Source: Patiria pectinifera (lineage: Eukaryota; Echinodermata; Asteroidea; Valvatida; Asterinidae). Taken from it: 64,000 nt of DNA. The stretch lies in assembly GCA_029964075.1 (NCBI GenBank), contig CM057146.1, positions 8,823,501 to 8,887,500 of the forward strand. Direction: 5' to 3'. Positions 34,801 to 49,800 of the stretch are shown here, piece after piece. Under the pieces are notes generated by a model, which saw only the letters and a program-made list of their open reading frames with translations, was not told where the DNA came from and did no database searches. Each line of letters opens with the position of its first letter. The stretch's first letter is position 1. Both the position numbers and the translations under genes were made by a program.

Positions 34801-37800
34801 AATTACGTATTTTTCATTCCAACGTAACTTGACCAGGCATACGATGACAAGAAACTGAAGGAATATGAGAAATCTGGAGACGAGAGAAACGCTCGCAAGT
34901 TTCGCCCGACCTCCGATGGCCCTAATGCTGCAGAGCATCTGGATGACCTGAAACGGAGGGTCATAGCCACAAAAGACAAGGTACTGCTGCGTCTCACAAT
35001 TACACGTGCCCCCTATTGGCTCTTTTCACGCTTCTGCCATAAGCATGCAGAGCCTCGATTGGGCAACTTTACACAATAGCAGGCTCAGTGATTCCTGCGT
35101 CTGGGTTCAGTGATACCCGTGTCTACCCGGGAATCACTGAACCGGCTATATTCATTGTGTAAAGTTGCCTGATCGAGGCTCTGCATGCTCATGGCGGAGC
35201 GTGCAAAAAGTGAATGGAAAAGGCTTGAAGCCACTTCATATATATAGACACATGTTACTGCCTGCCATTGCCAAGTAATGCAGATATGTAACCAATCTGA
35301 AATATATGTGACCTTCTAATTATAATACTTGTGAGCTTACATTTTGTAATTTTGTGTTTTGGGCAGTGCCTTGCCATACATCCTGACTATGCCACACCGA
35401 GCGAGGGCGCCAGACTGATGTTTGAAACGGTCCACAGTTTCTTGGAGACTTTTCTGAAGCCACAGAGGGCGCTGTCCGGTCCGGAAGCTGAGCGCCTGGA
35501 GCACCATGCCTTTCTGCTGCAGAAGCTGGGCATGGGGGGCATGTACATCGGAGGGGAGGGGTACCTAGAGGCAGTGGACAATCACGTCGTGCATGACAGG
35601 GATGGCTATAAGAACAAACATTTGCTGATTGTCGGAGAGCCGGGTAAGAACGTCAGGGTTCCACTGTCATCCGGGAAAACCTGAAATTTCAAGCTATTAT
35701 TGGGAGGTATAGAAAGTCATGGAATCTTGTTATGTTATAAGGAGTCATGGCATGCATATAAAAGTCACAGGAAAGGCGCGGAAACCTGCACGTCCCGTAT
35801 GTGATGATATGTAATTTTTGGCTATGGCAGTCTTCCATTTGCATTTCAGTTCACTATACTTCCTCTTGATGCCCACAACTCTACAGGGTGGATCCACACA
35901 ACAACAAAAAAATCGAGATATTATTGCTAATTGGAACAGAAATAGGGCACATGTGAATCAAAGGGAGATATCCTCTGTTAGGGTTGAATCTCCTCTTTAA
36001 AATGACACCCTGGTCATGTCATTACATTCACGGTTGACTGAGCAGTGACCAATTTTATGAAAGGGTCTATTTAGAGAATTGCGCCACTTTTCATGGTGAA
36101 ATCTGTTATTTTTTTCCCCACCTGCCTTGATTGGCAACCATAGCCTTTCACTCTGTGACAATTGACACAATGAAAAGCACAATTGAAAAGTTGTGCAAGT
36201 CTTCACATGGACCCTTTCATAAAATTGGTCACTGCTCCTGTATACTTGTTGCATGATTAATTCACCATTGTGGTGCTGTTGTAATGAAAGGTAGTGGCAT
36301 CCCTTCCCTTGGTTTGATGACTGGCAAGTGTATTTTTTTATTGGCTTCTAAAAAAATTGGTCAAGAAAAACCCTAATTTTGTCCTGCAAATGTCATGGAT
36401 AAGTCTTGGAATTTCACTTGAACATTTCTGTGGGAACTCTGGAATGTAATAAAAATTACAAATTTGGAGCAAAAGTTACAAATGGCAGTTACATCTTCCC
36501 TACAGTCTCTCTGTGTATGGTTTTCTGAGTAGTGTATACTGCTATTTGAAGTAAAACAAAATATTCTCACACCTAATGACAGTATTTTGTGGTTGTGTTC
36601 ATGAAACAGGGAGTGGTAAGACTTGTTTACTGGGCAACTGGATCATCAATCACCAGGAACGCTTCCCGGATGATATCGTCGCGTATCACATGGTTGGATG
36701 CTCCAGTAGTAGCACAAGTAAGTCTGATACAACACCTGAAAAGAAAGTGCCTGCCATGAATTATTAGGGGAAAATGTATTCTAGCTATGTGACTTCCACA
36801 TCGTGACCCTGGTCTCGGAGCCTTTTGGCCTGTCATTTTGCACCCATTTCAGAGTTGGTGTCCAACTGTTCATGAGTTTTGATGAATCACATTATCCACC
36901 AGGTTGGAATGTTCAGGAGTAACCTGGAGTAACTTTATCGAAAGATTCCCTAAGATTCCCGAAAGATTTGCTGTTCGTGAGTTTTGATGAATCAAATTAT
37001 CCACCAGGTTTGAATGTTCAGGAGTAACCTGGAGTAACTTTATCGAAAGATTCCCTAAGATTCCCGAAAGATTCCCTGTTCATGAGTTTTGATGAATCAA
37101 ATTATCCACCAGGTTTGAATATTCAGGAGTAACCTGGAGTAACTTTATCGAAAGATTCCCTAAGATTCCCGAAAGATTCCCTGTGCATGAGTTTTGATGA
37201 ATCACATTATCCACCAGGTTTGAATATTCAGGAGTAACCTGGAGTAACTTTATCGAAAGATTTCCCAACTTCATATTCATCTTAGTTTCAGATGCTGCTC
37301 TTGTCAAGGGAAGAAGTGCATAAATTTGCCATATTTCAAACCAAAATCTGTTGATGTAGACTTGAGTGGCTCCAAATACTTTTTTGGTCTACATGATTTT
37401 TGAAGACCAGTCTGACATAGGTGTAACAGTGCATAATGCTTGAAACATTGAGTTGATACAGGTTTGTCTCAGAGCCACATGTAACTCACATGGAGATTTA
37501 TTGCTGTGTTTTGTCACTGTGAACTCTGCTCATTGCTGATATCACCGTCCTATACACAGCTCTCAAGGCCTTACATAAGGTTACAGATGTTGTAAGGTGA
37601 AGTCAAAGTCAATTTATTTAGGATTTTACTTTAATAGGTTAACCCTAACTACCCCAACTCCATCAAAATCCATCCCCCAATTTGGGTGGATTTTGGGACA
37701 CTTGGTCCAGGAGGCCTGGCGTGACTAAATATTGATGGAGTATGATGGACTTGGGCCTAATGGCCTGAAGCAGTGCTAGGGGTATCTGATTGATTTTGCC

Positions 37801-40800
37801 TAGCTTCCTGTACTGCTATTGTGATAAAAGCCATGTGTAGCAAGTCCATGAATGTCAACCAGTGCATCAGTGGTGGATTCCATTATGTCATGTCCAGTTT
37901 TGTATCGGAAGCACAGTGATTGATGGATTTTGATGGACTTGGTCCAGTTTCTAGTAAAAGACGCTAGGGAGTTAGGGTTAAGCAGGAGTTCAATTGAATT
38001 ACTGTATTCCCCCCCCCCTCACCCCCGTCCCACTCTACTATTAACTGAATCACTGTAATGTGTGAAAAATGACATCCTTGTTCTTATTAAAGTCAGATTT
38101 AAATTTCATATTTTTCATGGTGTCTTAGGTGTGAAGAACATGCTGCAGAGGTTGTGTAATGATGTAGAAGATGCACTGTTTGATCGCGACGATCTCCCTG
38201 AAGCAGAGAGGGTTTTTTCCGCCAAGGGGAAGGAGGAGATACGAGAGCTCCAGCAGACACTCAACGTCTTGGTTTCCAAGGCAACCAAGCAGAAGCTGCG
38301 GGTGGTGATTGTCATTGACGCGCTCGACATGCTGGAGAAGGCTGGAAAAACCATGAAGGTACAGATGTGAAAAGGAGCAAGTTTTATCAGGCACTGTTGG
38401 TTACAAGTTGTTGATTTGTGACGTACCTTGCGGCGTCATACTTATTTGAAAGTGAGAATGTCTCCGGTTGAAATATTGACAGAAGTCGGTTATGAAACCT
38501 CACAGTCCTTGCATTATGTTGTGCATTTCAGTTCCATTGGCTAGTAATAACCAGTTATGCAACCAACCTCAGTGGGCAGGCCAACCTCTGTTGACTACTG
38601 CGCATTAAATGATGGATAACCATAGTTCTTGATCACACTTGCTCCGGAGCTTCTCATGTGGAACTGATGCTTGCCTGTCTCTCTGAACATAATGTGGATG
38701 TAACTAAAACCAGTCCGTTTCAAGTTATCAAGGAATCTACCCATATGTGTCTTATACAGAAGAGACTGCCTTTTGCATTTGCATCATAGCATGTTGTTTA
38801 TGATACATCAATTTGGGGGCCTCAGTTTAGTGCAGTGGTGCTGTTTCTATCTCTCACATCTATGACCTGGGCTTGTTTCCCACAGACCCCTTCCAGGAAG
38901 TGGATAGGTTTGGAGTATCTGCCAAATTCTGTAGTTTTCCTCAAACCAAATTAATTAATAAACCAAATTAAAGAAATGTTGACATCCTTGCCTCCAGACC
39001 TTGTACTGGCTGCCCAAGTTTCCGCCTGACACCGCCCACCTCGTCCTGTCCACCGTGACCTCTGACACGGCCAACATTCAGGAGCTCGTCCAGCAGCGAG
39101 AATTTGATCAGCTCCCGATGATTCCTCTGAGCGAAGACCTCCAGTCCGAGATCACTAAGGCCATGTTGATTGTCCGAGGCAAGGAGTTGTCCGCCAAGCA
39201 GCATGACCGCGTCATCAGCTGCAAGCAGACCGAGAATCCACTGTTTCTCATGATTCTGCTCAAGGTAAACTGGTTATTGTAAACAGGTTTTAAATTAAAC
39301 AAAACTAGTTAAGTTAAAATAGTAAACTTAATAGCTAGGGATCCAAGAGGTTTAATCCAAGTAGCGTGACTGCGTCATCAGCTGCAAGCAGACTGACAAT
39401 CCACGTTCTGTTTCTCATGAATCTGTTGAAGGTAGGCCAGCTATTCTAAACATATTTAATTTAACTAGTTAAGTAAAATAGTTAACTAGTAAACTAAGGA
39501 CCTTTTGTCAAAGCAGCTTCTCCGCATCATCAACTGCAAGTATACAGGCAAACCGCTGTTTGTCATGATTGTGCTGAAGGTAAACCAGTTGTTGTAAACG
39601 GTTGTTAATTAACTAGTTGAGTAAAATAGTAAACTAATAAACTATGGATCCAGGAGGTTTTAATCCAAGAAGCGTGACAGTGTCATTAGCTGCAAGCAGA
39701 CTGAGGATCTTCTGTCTCTCATGATTCTGCTGAAGGTAAACCAGTTACCACATCTTGAAAAAGATGTGATTATGTTAACTAAAGCATGATTTCATTGAAT
39801 ATCTAGTCTTCAGTCAGCAAGTCCTCCAAGCAGCATGACTACACCATCAGCACACTGAGAATCCAGGGTATCTTGTCATTGAACTAATTGTGAAGCTGTT
39901 ACCTCAGTTTTAGTTATAGTAAACTTGAGGTATTTTTTTTGTTTTCAGGAATTGTGTAGTTTTGGCAGCTTCTTTGAGCTGGATGAGTTCATCGATTCCC
40001 TGCTTGCTGCCCAAAGGTATGTCTTAGACTTTCCACGGAACTATGCCCTCGAAGGAAGTGCTGCGAAACATTTCTGCTATCGACGGACACTTTGATTCCA
40101 TGTTATTGCCACCCTATAGAACAATTGTGACCTGTTCTGTCAAAAGCAGACGCTTCTGGGCAGAGGTTGAAGTTGAGATAGGGCCAAAAAAACGCTGTGG
40201 GGGTGATTTTTTTTTAGATTTTCTATTTTTTGCATATTTGTAATCCTGAACATGTCTTAAATATACTATAAAAGTTTGAAACCCTAATTTGAACTCTAAA
40301 TATAGTATTTTTGATGATTTGTTGAGGTATATCAGTTAAAGAAATGTCTGTTTTGTGACGTTCGTGGCCATTTTCTCTGTTTTCTTCTTTTTGACACAAT
40401 GAACTTCAAAATAGCATAACTTTGCCCAGGAATTACAGGTTTCAAAAATTAAACCACCTATTAAAAGGAAAATGTGCATATTTTTACAGTATGCAAAAAT
40501 CTCATTTTTGACCTTATGCCCAGAAAAATCTGATTTTGACAGAACAGGTCACGCCATCAATTCTATCAGGAAGGCCCACTTCAATGGCGAAAGCATTGTG
40601 CTAGCTATTCAGATAAATCTGTTGTAGGGTGTGCACACCACTTTCATCATTGAAGGGGGTCTCATGTGTATACAGTGATCACATACCCATGTTTCATCTA
40701 AACCAATTTGTTCCTCCACGTGAAGATGCTTCAAAATCATTTGTACTCTTCAAAAATATCAAATCTTCATTCCCTACCCAAAGATTATACATGGCATGGC

Positions 40801-43800
40801 TTTAACTGCAAATTGACCTGTCGCAGAAGAATCGTGTTAGAATCGCGTCAACACAGCTTGTAAAATATTGTCCAATTATATGATATACAAATGGACGCGG
40901 GACGCGCGTAATCTGAGACAAACAAAACTTAGTGTACAAAAACTCCATAGGGTTGTCTAAGGGGCGTGGCTAACTCGCAAACGGCGATAGGTCAATTGCG
41001 GTGTCCCAGTTGCACTGATGCTATAACATATGATGAATTCGATAACTTTGCCTTTCATACTCAGAAACGAATGCAAACGTGAATTTATGTCGCCGCGGCA
41101 AGTGTTTGTACTGCAAATTCGCAGAAGTTGAACACACTTCAACTCCGGTGAATTGGGCAGTAAAAGTATCCTGATGTCAAATTGGCTTTGCATTTCCATT
41201 CATTATGAACCTGCCTTTTGCTAGATGCTTTTATGCTAAATCGTGTTCTTTATGTGCGTATTTTCAGTGTCAAAGATCTGTTTGTGAAGTTCTTGAAACG
41301 GCTGGAGAAGGATTACAATGCTGTGGAGAAGCAAGATCTCGTCAAAGAGGTAAGCGGCTTGGTCACTTTCATTTTCTTTCTGTCCATATTGCTCCTTTTT
41401 TCCCCTTCTTGTTTCCATTCTGTATGTGTCAAAAGGATAAGGAGCAAATGATTCTGACATCTCATAACCAAGTGCTTTTCAAGTTACGGAATTTTAAACA
41501 CAACCACAGTTTTAAAGTTCTGTCCACGGATCAAAGTAAAGGTGGGCATTCTTTCGGCAAAACGAAAACAATTCACACACATCCCCAGTGATTTGTATTC
41601 GCTTTGCTGAAAGAACACTTGCATTCTTGTGATCCATGGACAGAACTTTAAAACGGTCATTGTGTTTAAAATTCCGTACCTTAAAAAGTGAATGAGTGAT
41701 TTGAGTGATTTTTGTACAAAAGGAAAGCTTATGAATTGGGCTTTCATATCCTAGATTTTGAAAGTGCTACATGCAGAACTTGACTAAAATAATGGTCCCG
41801 ACATTTGGGTTTCGTGTTTTTTACTCACCCTGTATTGTGCTTTTGCGAGCATAGTCTGTTTTAGCGTAATTTGTAACTCTATGTTCATTGTTTCTTGTGA
41901 GATATCCGTGGAGGTTGTCAAACTGGTTTGGACTGGATTGGATTTTATTTCATACATCGCGATGCCTAACGGCCAAATTACATTTATGTTGCAATAAAAA
42001 ATATTAATATAAAACACACCAGTACAGTAATAAAGTAAATTACAAGAATTATGCACAGAAGATACATGCCAAATTATCACACACAAAAAACACATTCTTA
42101 AAAATGTAATAATGTTCTTCAAGTTTAAACAAGGTTTAAAAGGATGAAAATTTACCTACATGTATTTCACATATCAATAAAAAGGGGAATAAGACTTTTA
42201 TAAAACGAGTGGTTCTGGCAGGAATTTGGGAAATTTTGTGACCGCAAGCTTGGTGGTCGAGTGGTAAGACGTCTGTACTAGGAAGCAGGAGGTCGTGGGT
42301 TGGAGTCCCACCTGAGTGATTTTTTTTCCATCTTTCCATCGGGAGGTAACACACTGAGTATACAGTGTTTATACGTCAGTGCAGGGCAAAGCACAATATT
42401 GATTTACATTAGCCCGACACAAATTCCATATTATGAATAGTTAAATGCGGTACCCACTGCTATGTACATCAGATTCAAACCAGCCAACCGATCCCACTAG
42501 CTCGGTGGTCGAGTGGTAAGATGTCTGCACTAGAAAGCAGGAGGTCGTGGGTTCGAGTCCAACCTGAGTGATTTTTTCCAACTTTCACTCGGGAGGTTAC
42601 ACACTGAGTATAGAGTGTTTATACGTCGGTGAAGGGCAAAACACAATATTGATTTACATCACCCCGACGCAAAATTCCATCTTATAATAATTAATGCAGT
42701 ACCCGCTGCTATGTACATCAGATTCGAACCAGCCAACCGGTCCCGTTAGCTTGGTGGTAAGATGTCTGCACTAGAAAGCAGGAGGTCGTGGGTTTGAGTC
42801 CCACCTGAGAGATATCCGTCAAAACCGCTATTCCCACAAGACTGTCATTCACTAACAGACCAGTAAGGTATTTTTATAATAATCCGGCAGTTATGTTTTT
42901 GATGTTTGGAAATGTTGTATATTCCCTTTAAAGGCGATATTTATCATATCCGTAAGAGACACATTTAAAAGCTGAAATCTCCTGGGGATTCATTTCTGGC
43001 ATCTACTCACCTTGTGTGAACATTTGACTCAGTTTCGTGAAGTTGGATTTTTTGGCCAAAAATCGGGGGGGTTTTATGACCGCGGATATGAACATCTTTC
43101 CAGATTGGGACCATTTTTGCTAAAAACTGAAATGTTTGTTTTCTGCCTGGATCCTGACTCTAGTGAGCTGAAATCTCTCGGGGATTCATTTTTGACATCT
43201 ACTCACCTTGTGTGAACATTTGAATTAGTTTTGTGAAGTTGGATCTTTTTGGCCAAAAATCAGTATTTTTGATGACCGCGGATATGGAAAACTTTTCAGA
43301 TTTGGACCATTTTTCTAAAAAAACTGAAATGTTGTTTTCTTTCTGGATGCTGACTGTAGTGAGCTGAAATCTCTCTCGAATTCATTCCTGGCATCTACTC
43401 ACCTCGTGTGAACATTTGACTTAGTTTCGTGAAGTTGGATTTTTTGGCCAAAATTTTTTTTTTTTTATGACCGCGGATATGGACAACTTTTCAGATTTGG
43501 ACCATTTTTGGTAAAAAACTGAAATGTTTGTTTTCTGTCCGGATCCTGACTGTAGTGAGCTGAAATCTCTCGGGGATTCATTTTTGACATCTACTCACCT
43601 TGTGTGAACATTTGAATTAGTTTTGTGAAGTTGGATCTTTTTGGCCAAAAATCAGTATTTTTGATGACCGCGGATATGGAAAACTTTTCAGATTTGGACC
43701 ATTTTTCTAAAAAAACTGAAATGTTGTTTTCTTTCTGGATGCTGACTGTAGTGAGCTGAAATCTCTCTCGAATTCATTCCTGGCATCTACTCACCTCGTG

Positions 43801-46800
43801 TGAACATTTGACTTAGTTTCGTGAAGTTGGATTTTTTGGCCAAAATTTTTTTTTTTTTATGACCGCGGATATGGACAACTTTTCAGATTTGGACCATTTT
43901 TGGTAAAAAACTGAAATGTTTGTTTTCTGTCCGGATCCTGACTGTAGTGAGCTGAAATCTCTCGGGGATTCATTTCTGGCATCTTCTCACCTTGTGTGAA
44001 CATTTGAATTAGTTTCGTGAAGTTGGATTTTTTGGCCAAAAATCAGTATTTTTGATGACCGCGGATATGGAAAACTTTTCAGATTTGGACCATTTTTGCT
44101 AAAAACCTGAAATGTTTGTTTTTTGCCGGGATCCCGACTTTAGTGAGCTGAAATCTCTCGGGGATTCATTTCTGGCATCTACTCACCTGGTGTGAACATT
44201 TGACTTAGTTTTGTGAAGTTGGATTTTTTGGCCAAAAATCAGTATTTTTGATGACCGCGGATATGGAAAACTTTTCAGATTTGGACCATTTTTGCTAAAA
44301 AACTGAAATGTTTGTTTTCTTCCCGGATCCTGACTCTAGTGAGCTGAAATCTCTAGGGGATTCATTTCTGGCATCTACTCACCCTGTGTGAACATTTGAC
44401 TTAGTTTCGTGAAGTTGGATTTTTTGGCCAAATTTTTTTTTTTTTATGACCGCGGATATGGACAACTTTTCAGATTTGGACCATTTTTGCTAAAAAACTG
44501 AAATGTTTGTTTTCTGCCCGGATCCTGACTCTAGTGAGCTAAAATCTCTCTGGGATTCATTTTTGACATCTACTCACCTTGTGTGAACATTTGACTTAGT
44601 TTCGTGAAATTGGATTTTTTGGCCGAAAATCAGTATTTTTGATGACCGCGGATATGGAAAACTTTTCAGATTTGGACCATTTTTGCTAAAAAACTGAAAT
44701 GTTTGTTTTCTGCCCGGATCCTGACTCTAGTGAGCTGAAATCTCTCGGGGATTCATTTCTGGCATCAACTCACCTTGTGTGAACATTTGACTTAGTTTCG
44801 TGAAGTTGGATTTTTTGGCCGAAAATCAGTATTTTTGATGACCGCGGATATGGAAAACTTTTCAGATTTGGACCATTTTTGCTAAAAAACTGAAATGTTT
44901 GTTTTCTGCCCGGATCCTGACTCTAGTGAGCTGAAATCTCTCGGGGATTCATTTCTGGCATCTCTTCACCTTGTGTGAACATTTGAATTAGTTTCGTGAA
45001 GTTGGATTTTTTGGCCAAAAATCAGTATTTTTGATGACCGCGGATATGGAAAACTTTTCAGATTTGGACCATTTTTGCTAAAAAACTGAAATGTTTGTTT
45101 TCTGCCCGGATCCTGACTCTAGTGAGCTGAAATCTCTCGGGGATTCATTTCTGGCATCTACTCACCTTGTGTGAACATTTGACTTAGTTTCGTGAAGTTG
45201 GATTTTTTGGCCAAAAATCAGTATTTTTGATGACCGCGGATATGGAAAACTTTTCAGATTTGGACCATTTTTGCTAAAAAACTGAAATGTTTGTTTTCTG
45301 CCCAGATCCTGACTTTAGTGAGCTGAAATCTTTCGGGGATTCATTTCTGGCATCTACTCACCTTGTGTGAACATTTGAATTAGTTTCGTGAAACTGGGTT
45401 TTTTGGCCGAAAATCAGTATTTTTGATGATCGCCGATATGGAAAACTTTTGAGATTTGGACCATTTTTGCTAAAAAAATGAAATGTTTGCTTTCTGCCCG
45501 GATCCTGACTCTAGTGAGCTGAAATCTCTCGGGGATTCATTTTTGGCATCAATTCACCTTGTGTGAACATTTGACTTAGTTTCGTGAAGTTGGATTTTTT
45601 GGCCGAAAATCAGTATTTTTGATGACCGCGGATATGGAAAACTTTTCAGATTTTGACCGGTTTTGCTAAAAAACTGAAATGTTTGTTTTGTGCCCGGATC
45701 CTGACTCTAGTGAGCTGAAATCTCTCGGGGATTCATTTCTGGCATCAACTCACCTGGTGTGAACATTTGACTTAGTTTCGTGAAGTTGGATTTTTTGGCC
45801 GAAAATCAGTATTTTTGATGACCGCGGATATGGAAAACTTTTCAGATTTGGACCATTTTCGCTAAAAACTGAAATGTTTGTTTTCTTTCCGGATGCTGAC
45901 TGTAGTGAGCTGAAATCTCTCGGGGATTCATTTCTGGCATCTACTCACCTTGTGTGAACATTTGACTTAGTTTCGTGAAGTTGGATTTTTTGGCCGAAAA
46001 TCAGTATTTTTGATGACCGCGGATATGGAAAACTTTTCAGATTTGGACCATTTTTGCTAAAAAACTGAAATGTTTGTTTTCTGCCCGGATCCTGACTCTA
46101 GTGAGCTGAAATCTCTCGGGGATTCATTTCTGGCATCTACTCACCTGGTGTGAACATTTGACTTTGTTTTGTGAAGTTGGATTTTTTGGCCAAAAATCAG
46201 TATTTTTGATGACCGCGGATATGGAAAACTTTTCAGATTTGGACCATTTTTGCTAAAAAACTGAAATGTTTGTTTTCTGCCCGGATCCTGACTCTAGTGA
46301 GCTGAAATCTCTCGGGGATTCATTTTTGACATCTACTCACCTTGTGTGAACATTTGACTTAGTTTCGTGAAATTGGATTTTTTGGCCAAAAATCAGTATT
46401 TTTGATGACCGTGGATATGGAAAACTTTTCAGGTTTGGACCATTTTTGCTAAAAAAATGAAAAGTTTGTTTTCTGCCCGGATCCTGACTCTAGTGAGCTG
46501 AAATCTCTCGGGGATTCATTTCTGGCATCTACTCACCTGGTGTGAACATTTGATTTTGTTTTGTGAAGTTGGATTTTTTGGCCAAAAATCAGTATTTTTG
46601 ATGACCGCGGATATGGAAAACTTTTCAGATTTGGACCATTTTTGCTAAAAAACTGAAATGTTTGTTTTCTGCCCGGATCCTGACTCTAGTGAGCTGAAAT
46701 CTCTCGGGGATTCATTTTTGACATCTACTCACCTTGTGTGAACATTTGACTTAGTTTCGTGAAGTTGGATTTTTTTGCCGAAAATCAGTATTTTTGATGA

Positions 46801-49800
46801 CCGCGGATATGGAAAACTTTTCAGATTTGGACCATTTTTGCTAAAAAACTGAAATGTTTGTTTTCTGCCCAGATCCTGACTCTAGTGAGCTGAAATCTCT
46901 CGGGGATTCATTTCTGGCATCAACTCACCTTGTGTGAACATTTGACTTAGTTTCGTGAAGTTGGATTTTTTGGCCAAAAATCAGTATTTTTGATGACCGC
47001 GGATATGGAAAACTTTTCAGATTTGGACCATTTTTGCTAAAAAACTGAAATGTTTGTTTTCTGCCCAGATCCTGACTCTAGTGAGCTGAAATCTCTCGGG
47101 GATTCATTTCTGGCATCTTCTCACCTTGTGTGAACATTTGACTTAGTTTCGTGAAGTTGGATTTTTTGGCCAAAAATCAGTATTTTTGATGACCGCGGAT
47201 ATGGAAAACTTTTCAGATTTGGACCATTTTTGCTAAAAAACTGAAATGTTTGTTTTTTGTCCGGATCCTGACTCTAGTGAGCTGAAATCTCTCGGGGATT
47301 CATTTCTGGCATCTTCTCACCTTGTGTGAACATTTGACTTAGTTTCGTGAAGTTGGATTTTTTGGCCAATAATCAGTATTTTTGATGACCGCGGATATGG
47401 AAAACTTTTCAGATTTGGCCCTTTTTTGCTAAAAAACTGAAATGTTTGTTTTCTTCCCGGATCCTGACTCTAGTGAGCTGAAATCTCTCGGGGATTCATT
47501 TTTGACATCTACTCACCTTGTGTGAACATTTGACTTAGTTTCGTGAAGTTGGATTTTTTGGCCAAAAATCAGTATTTTTGATGACCGCGGATATGGAAAA
47601 CTTTTCAGATTTGGACCATTTTTGCTAAAAAACTGAAATGTTTGTTTTCTGCCCGGATCCTGACTCTAGTGAGCTGAAATCTCTCGGGGATTCATTTTTG
47701 ACATCTACTCACCTTGTGTGAACATTTGACTTAGTTTCGTGAAGTTGGATTTTTTGGCCGAAAATCAGTATTTTTGATGACCGCGGATATGGAAAACTTT
47801 TCAGATTTGGACCATTTTTGCTAAAAAACTGAAATGTTTGTTTTCTGCCCAGATCCTGACTCTAGTGAGCTGAAATCTCTCGGGGATTCATTTCTGGCAT
47901 CAATTCACCTTGTGTGAACATTTGACTTAGTTTCGTGAAGTTGGATTTTTTGGCCAAAAATCAGTATTTTTGATGACCGCGGATATGGACAACTTTTCAG
48001 ATTTGGACCATTTTTGGTAAAAAACTGAAATGTTTGTTTTCTGTCCGGATCCTGACTCTAGTGAGCTGAAATCTCTCTGGGATTCATTTTTGACATCTAC
48101 TCACCTTGTGTGAACATTTGACTTAGTTTCGTGAAATTGGATTTTTTGGCCGAAAATCAGTATTTTTGATGACCGCGGATATGGAAAACTTTTCAGATTT
48201 GGACCATTTTTGCTAAAAAACTGAAATGTTTGTTTTCTGCCCAGATCCTGACTCTAGTGAGCTGAAATCTCTCGGGGATTCATTTCTGGCATCAACTCAC
48301 CTTGTGTGAACATTTGACTTAGTTTCGTGAAGTTGGATTTTTTGGCCAAAAATCAGTATTTTTGATGACCGTGGATATGGAAAACTTTTCAGGTTTGGAC
48401 CATTTTTGCTAAAAAAAATGAAAAGTTTGTTTTCTGCCCGGATCCTGACTCTAGTGAGCTGAAATCTCTCGGGGATTCATTTCTGGCATCTTCTCACCTT
48501 GTGTGAACATTTGAATTAGTTTCGTGAAGTTGGATTTTTTGGCCAAAAATCAGTATTTTTGATGACCGCGGATATGGAAAACTTTTCAGATTTGGACCAT
48601 TTTTGCTAAAAAACTGAAATGTTTGTTTTTTGCCCGGATCCTGACTCTAGTGAGCTGAAATCTCTTGGGGATTCATTTCTGTCATCTACTCACCCTGTGT
48701 GAACATTTGACTTAGTTTCGTGAAGTTGGATTTTTTGGCCAATAATCAGTATTTTTGATGACCGCGGATATGGAAAACTTTTCAGGTTTGGACCATTTTT
48801 GCTAAAAAACTGAAATGTTTGTTTTCTTCCCGGATCCTGACTCTAGTGAGCTGAAATCTCTCGGGGATTCATTTCTGGCATCTTCTCACCTTGTGTGAAC
48901 ATTTGAATTAGTTTCGTGAAATTGGATTTTTTGGCTGAAAATCAGTATTTTTGATGATCGCTGTTATGGAAAACTTTTGAGATTTGGACCATTTTTGCTA
49001 AAAAACTGAAATGTTTGTTTTCTGCCCGGATCCTGACTCTAGTGAGCTGAAATCTCTCGGGGATTCATTTCTGGCATCAACTCACCTTGTGTGAACATTT
49101 GACTTAGTTTCGTGAAGTTGGATTTTTTGGCCGAAAATCAGTATTTTTGATGACCGCGGATATGGAAAACTTTTCAGATTTGGACCATTTTCGCTAAAAA
49201 ACTGAAATGTTTGTTTTCTGCCCGGATCCTGACTCTAGTGAGCTGAAATCTCTCGGGGATTCATTTCTGGCATCTACTCACCTGGTGTGAACATTTGACT
49301 TTGTTTTGTGAAGTTGGATTTTTTGGCCAAAAATCAGTATTTTTGATGACCGCGGATATGGACAACTTTTCAGATTTGGACCATTTTTGGTAAAAAACTG
49401 AAATGTTTGTTTTCTGTCCGGATCCTGACTCTAGTGAGCTGAAATCTCTCTGGGATTCATTTTTGACATCTACTCACCTTGTGTGAACATTTGACTTAGT
49501 TTCGTGAAATTGGATTTTTTGGCCGAAAATCAGTATTTTTGATGACCGCGGATATGGAAAACTTTTCAGATTTGGACCATTTTTGCTAAAAAACTGAAAT
49601 GTTTGTTTTTTGCCCGGATCCTGACTCTAGTGAGCTGAAATCTCTTGGGGATTCATTTCTGGCATCTACTCACCCTGTGTGAACATTTGACTTAGTTTCG
49701 TGAAGTTGGATTTTTTGGCCAATAATCAGTATTTTTGATGACCGCGGATATGGAAAACTTTTCAGGTTTGGACCATTTTTGCTAAAAAAATGAAATGTTT

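Noticed and set aside
42247-42815. Three true tRNA genes
   Set aside because: Stems are imperfect, the third head has a deletion, and the units are embedded in 250-bp repeats; a SINE origin fits better.
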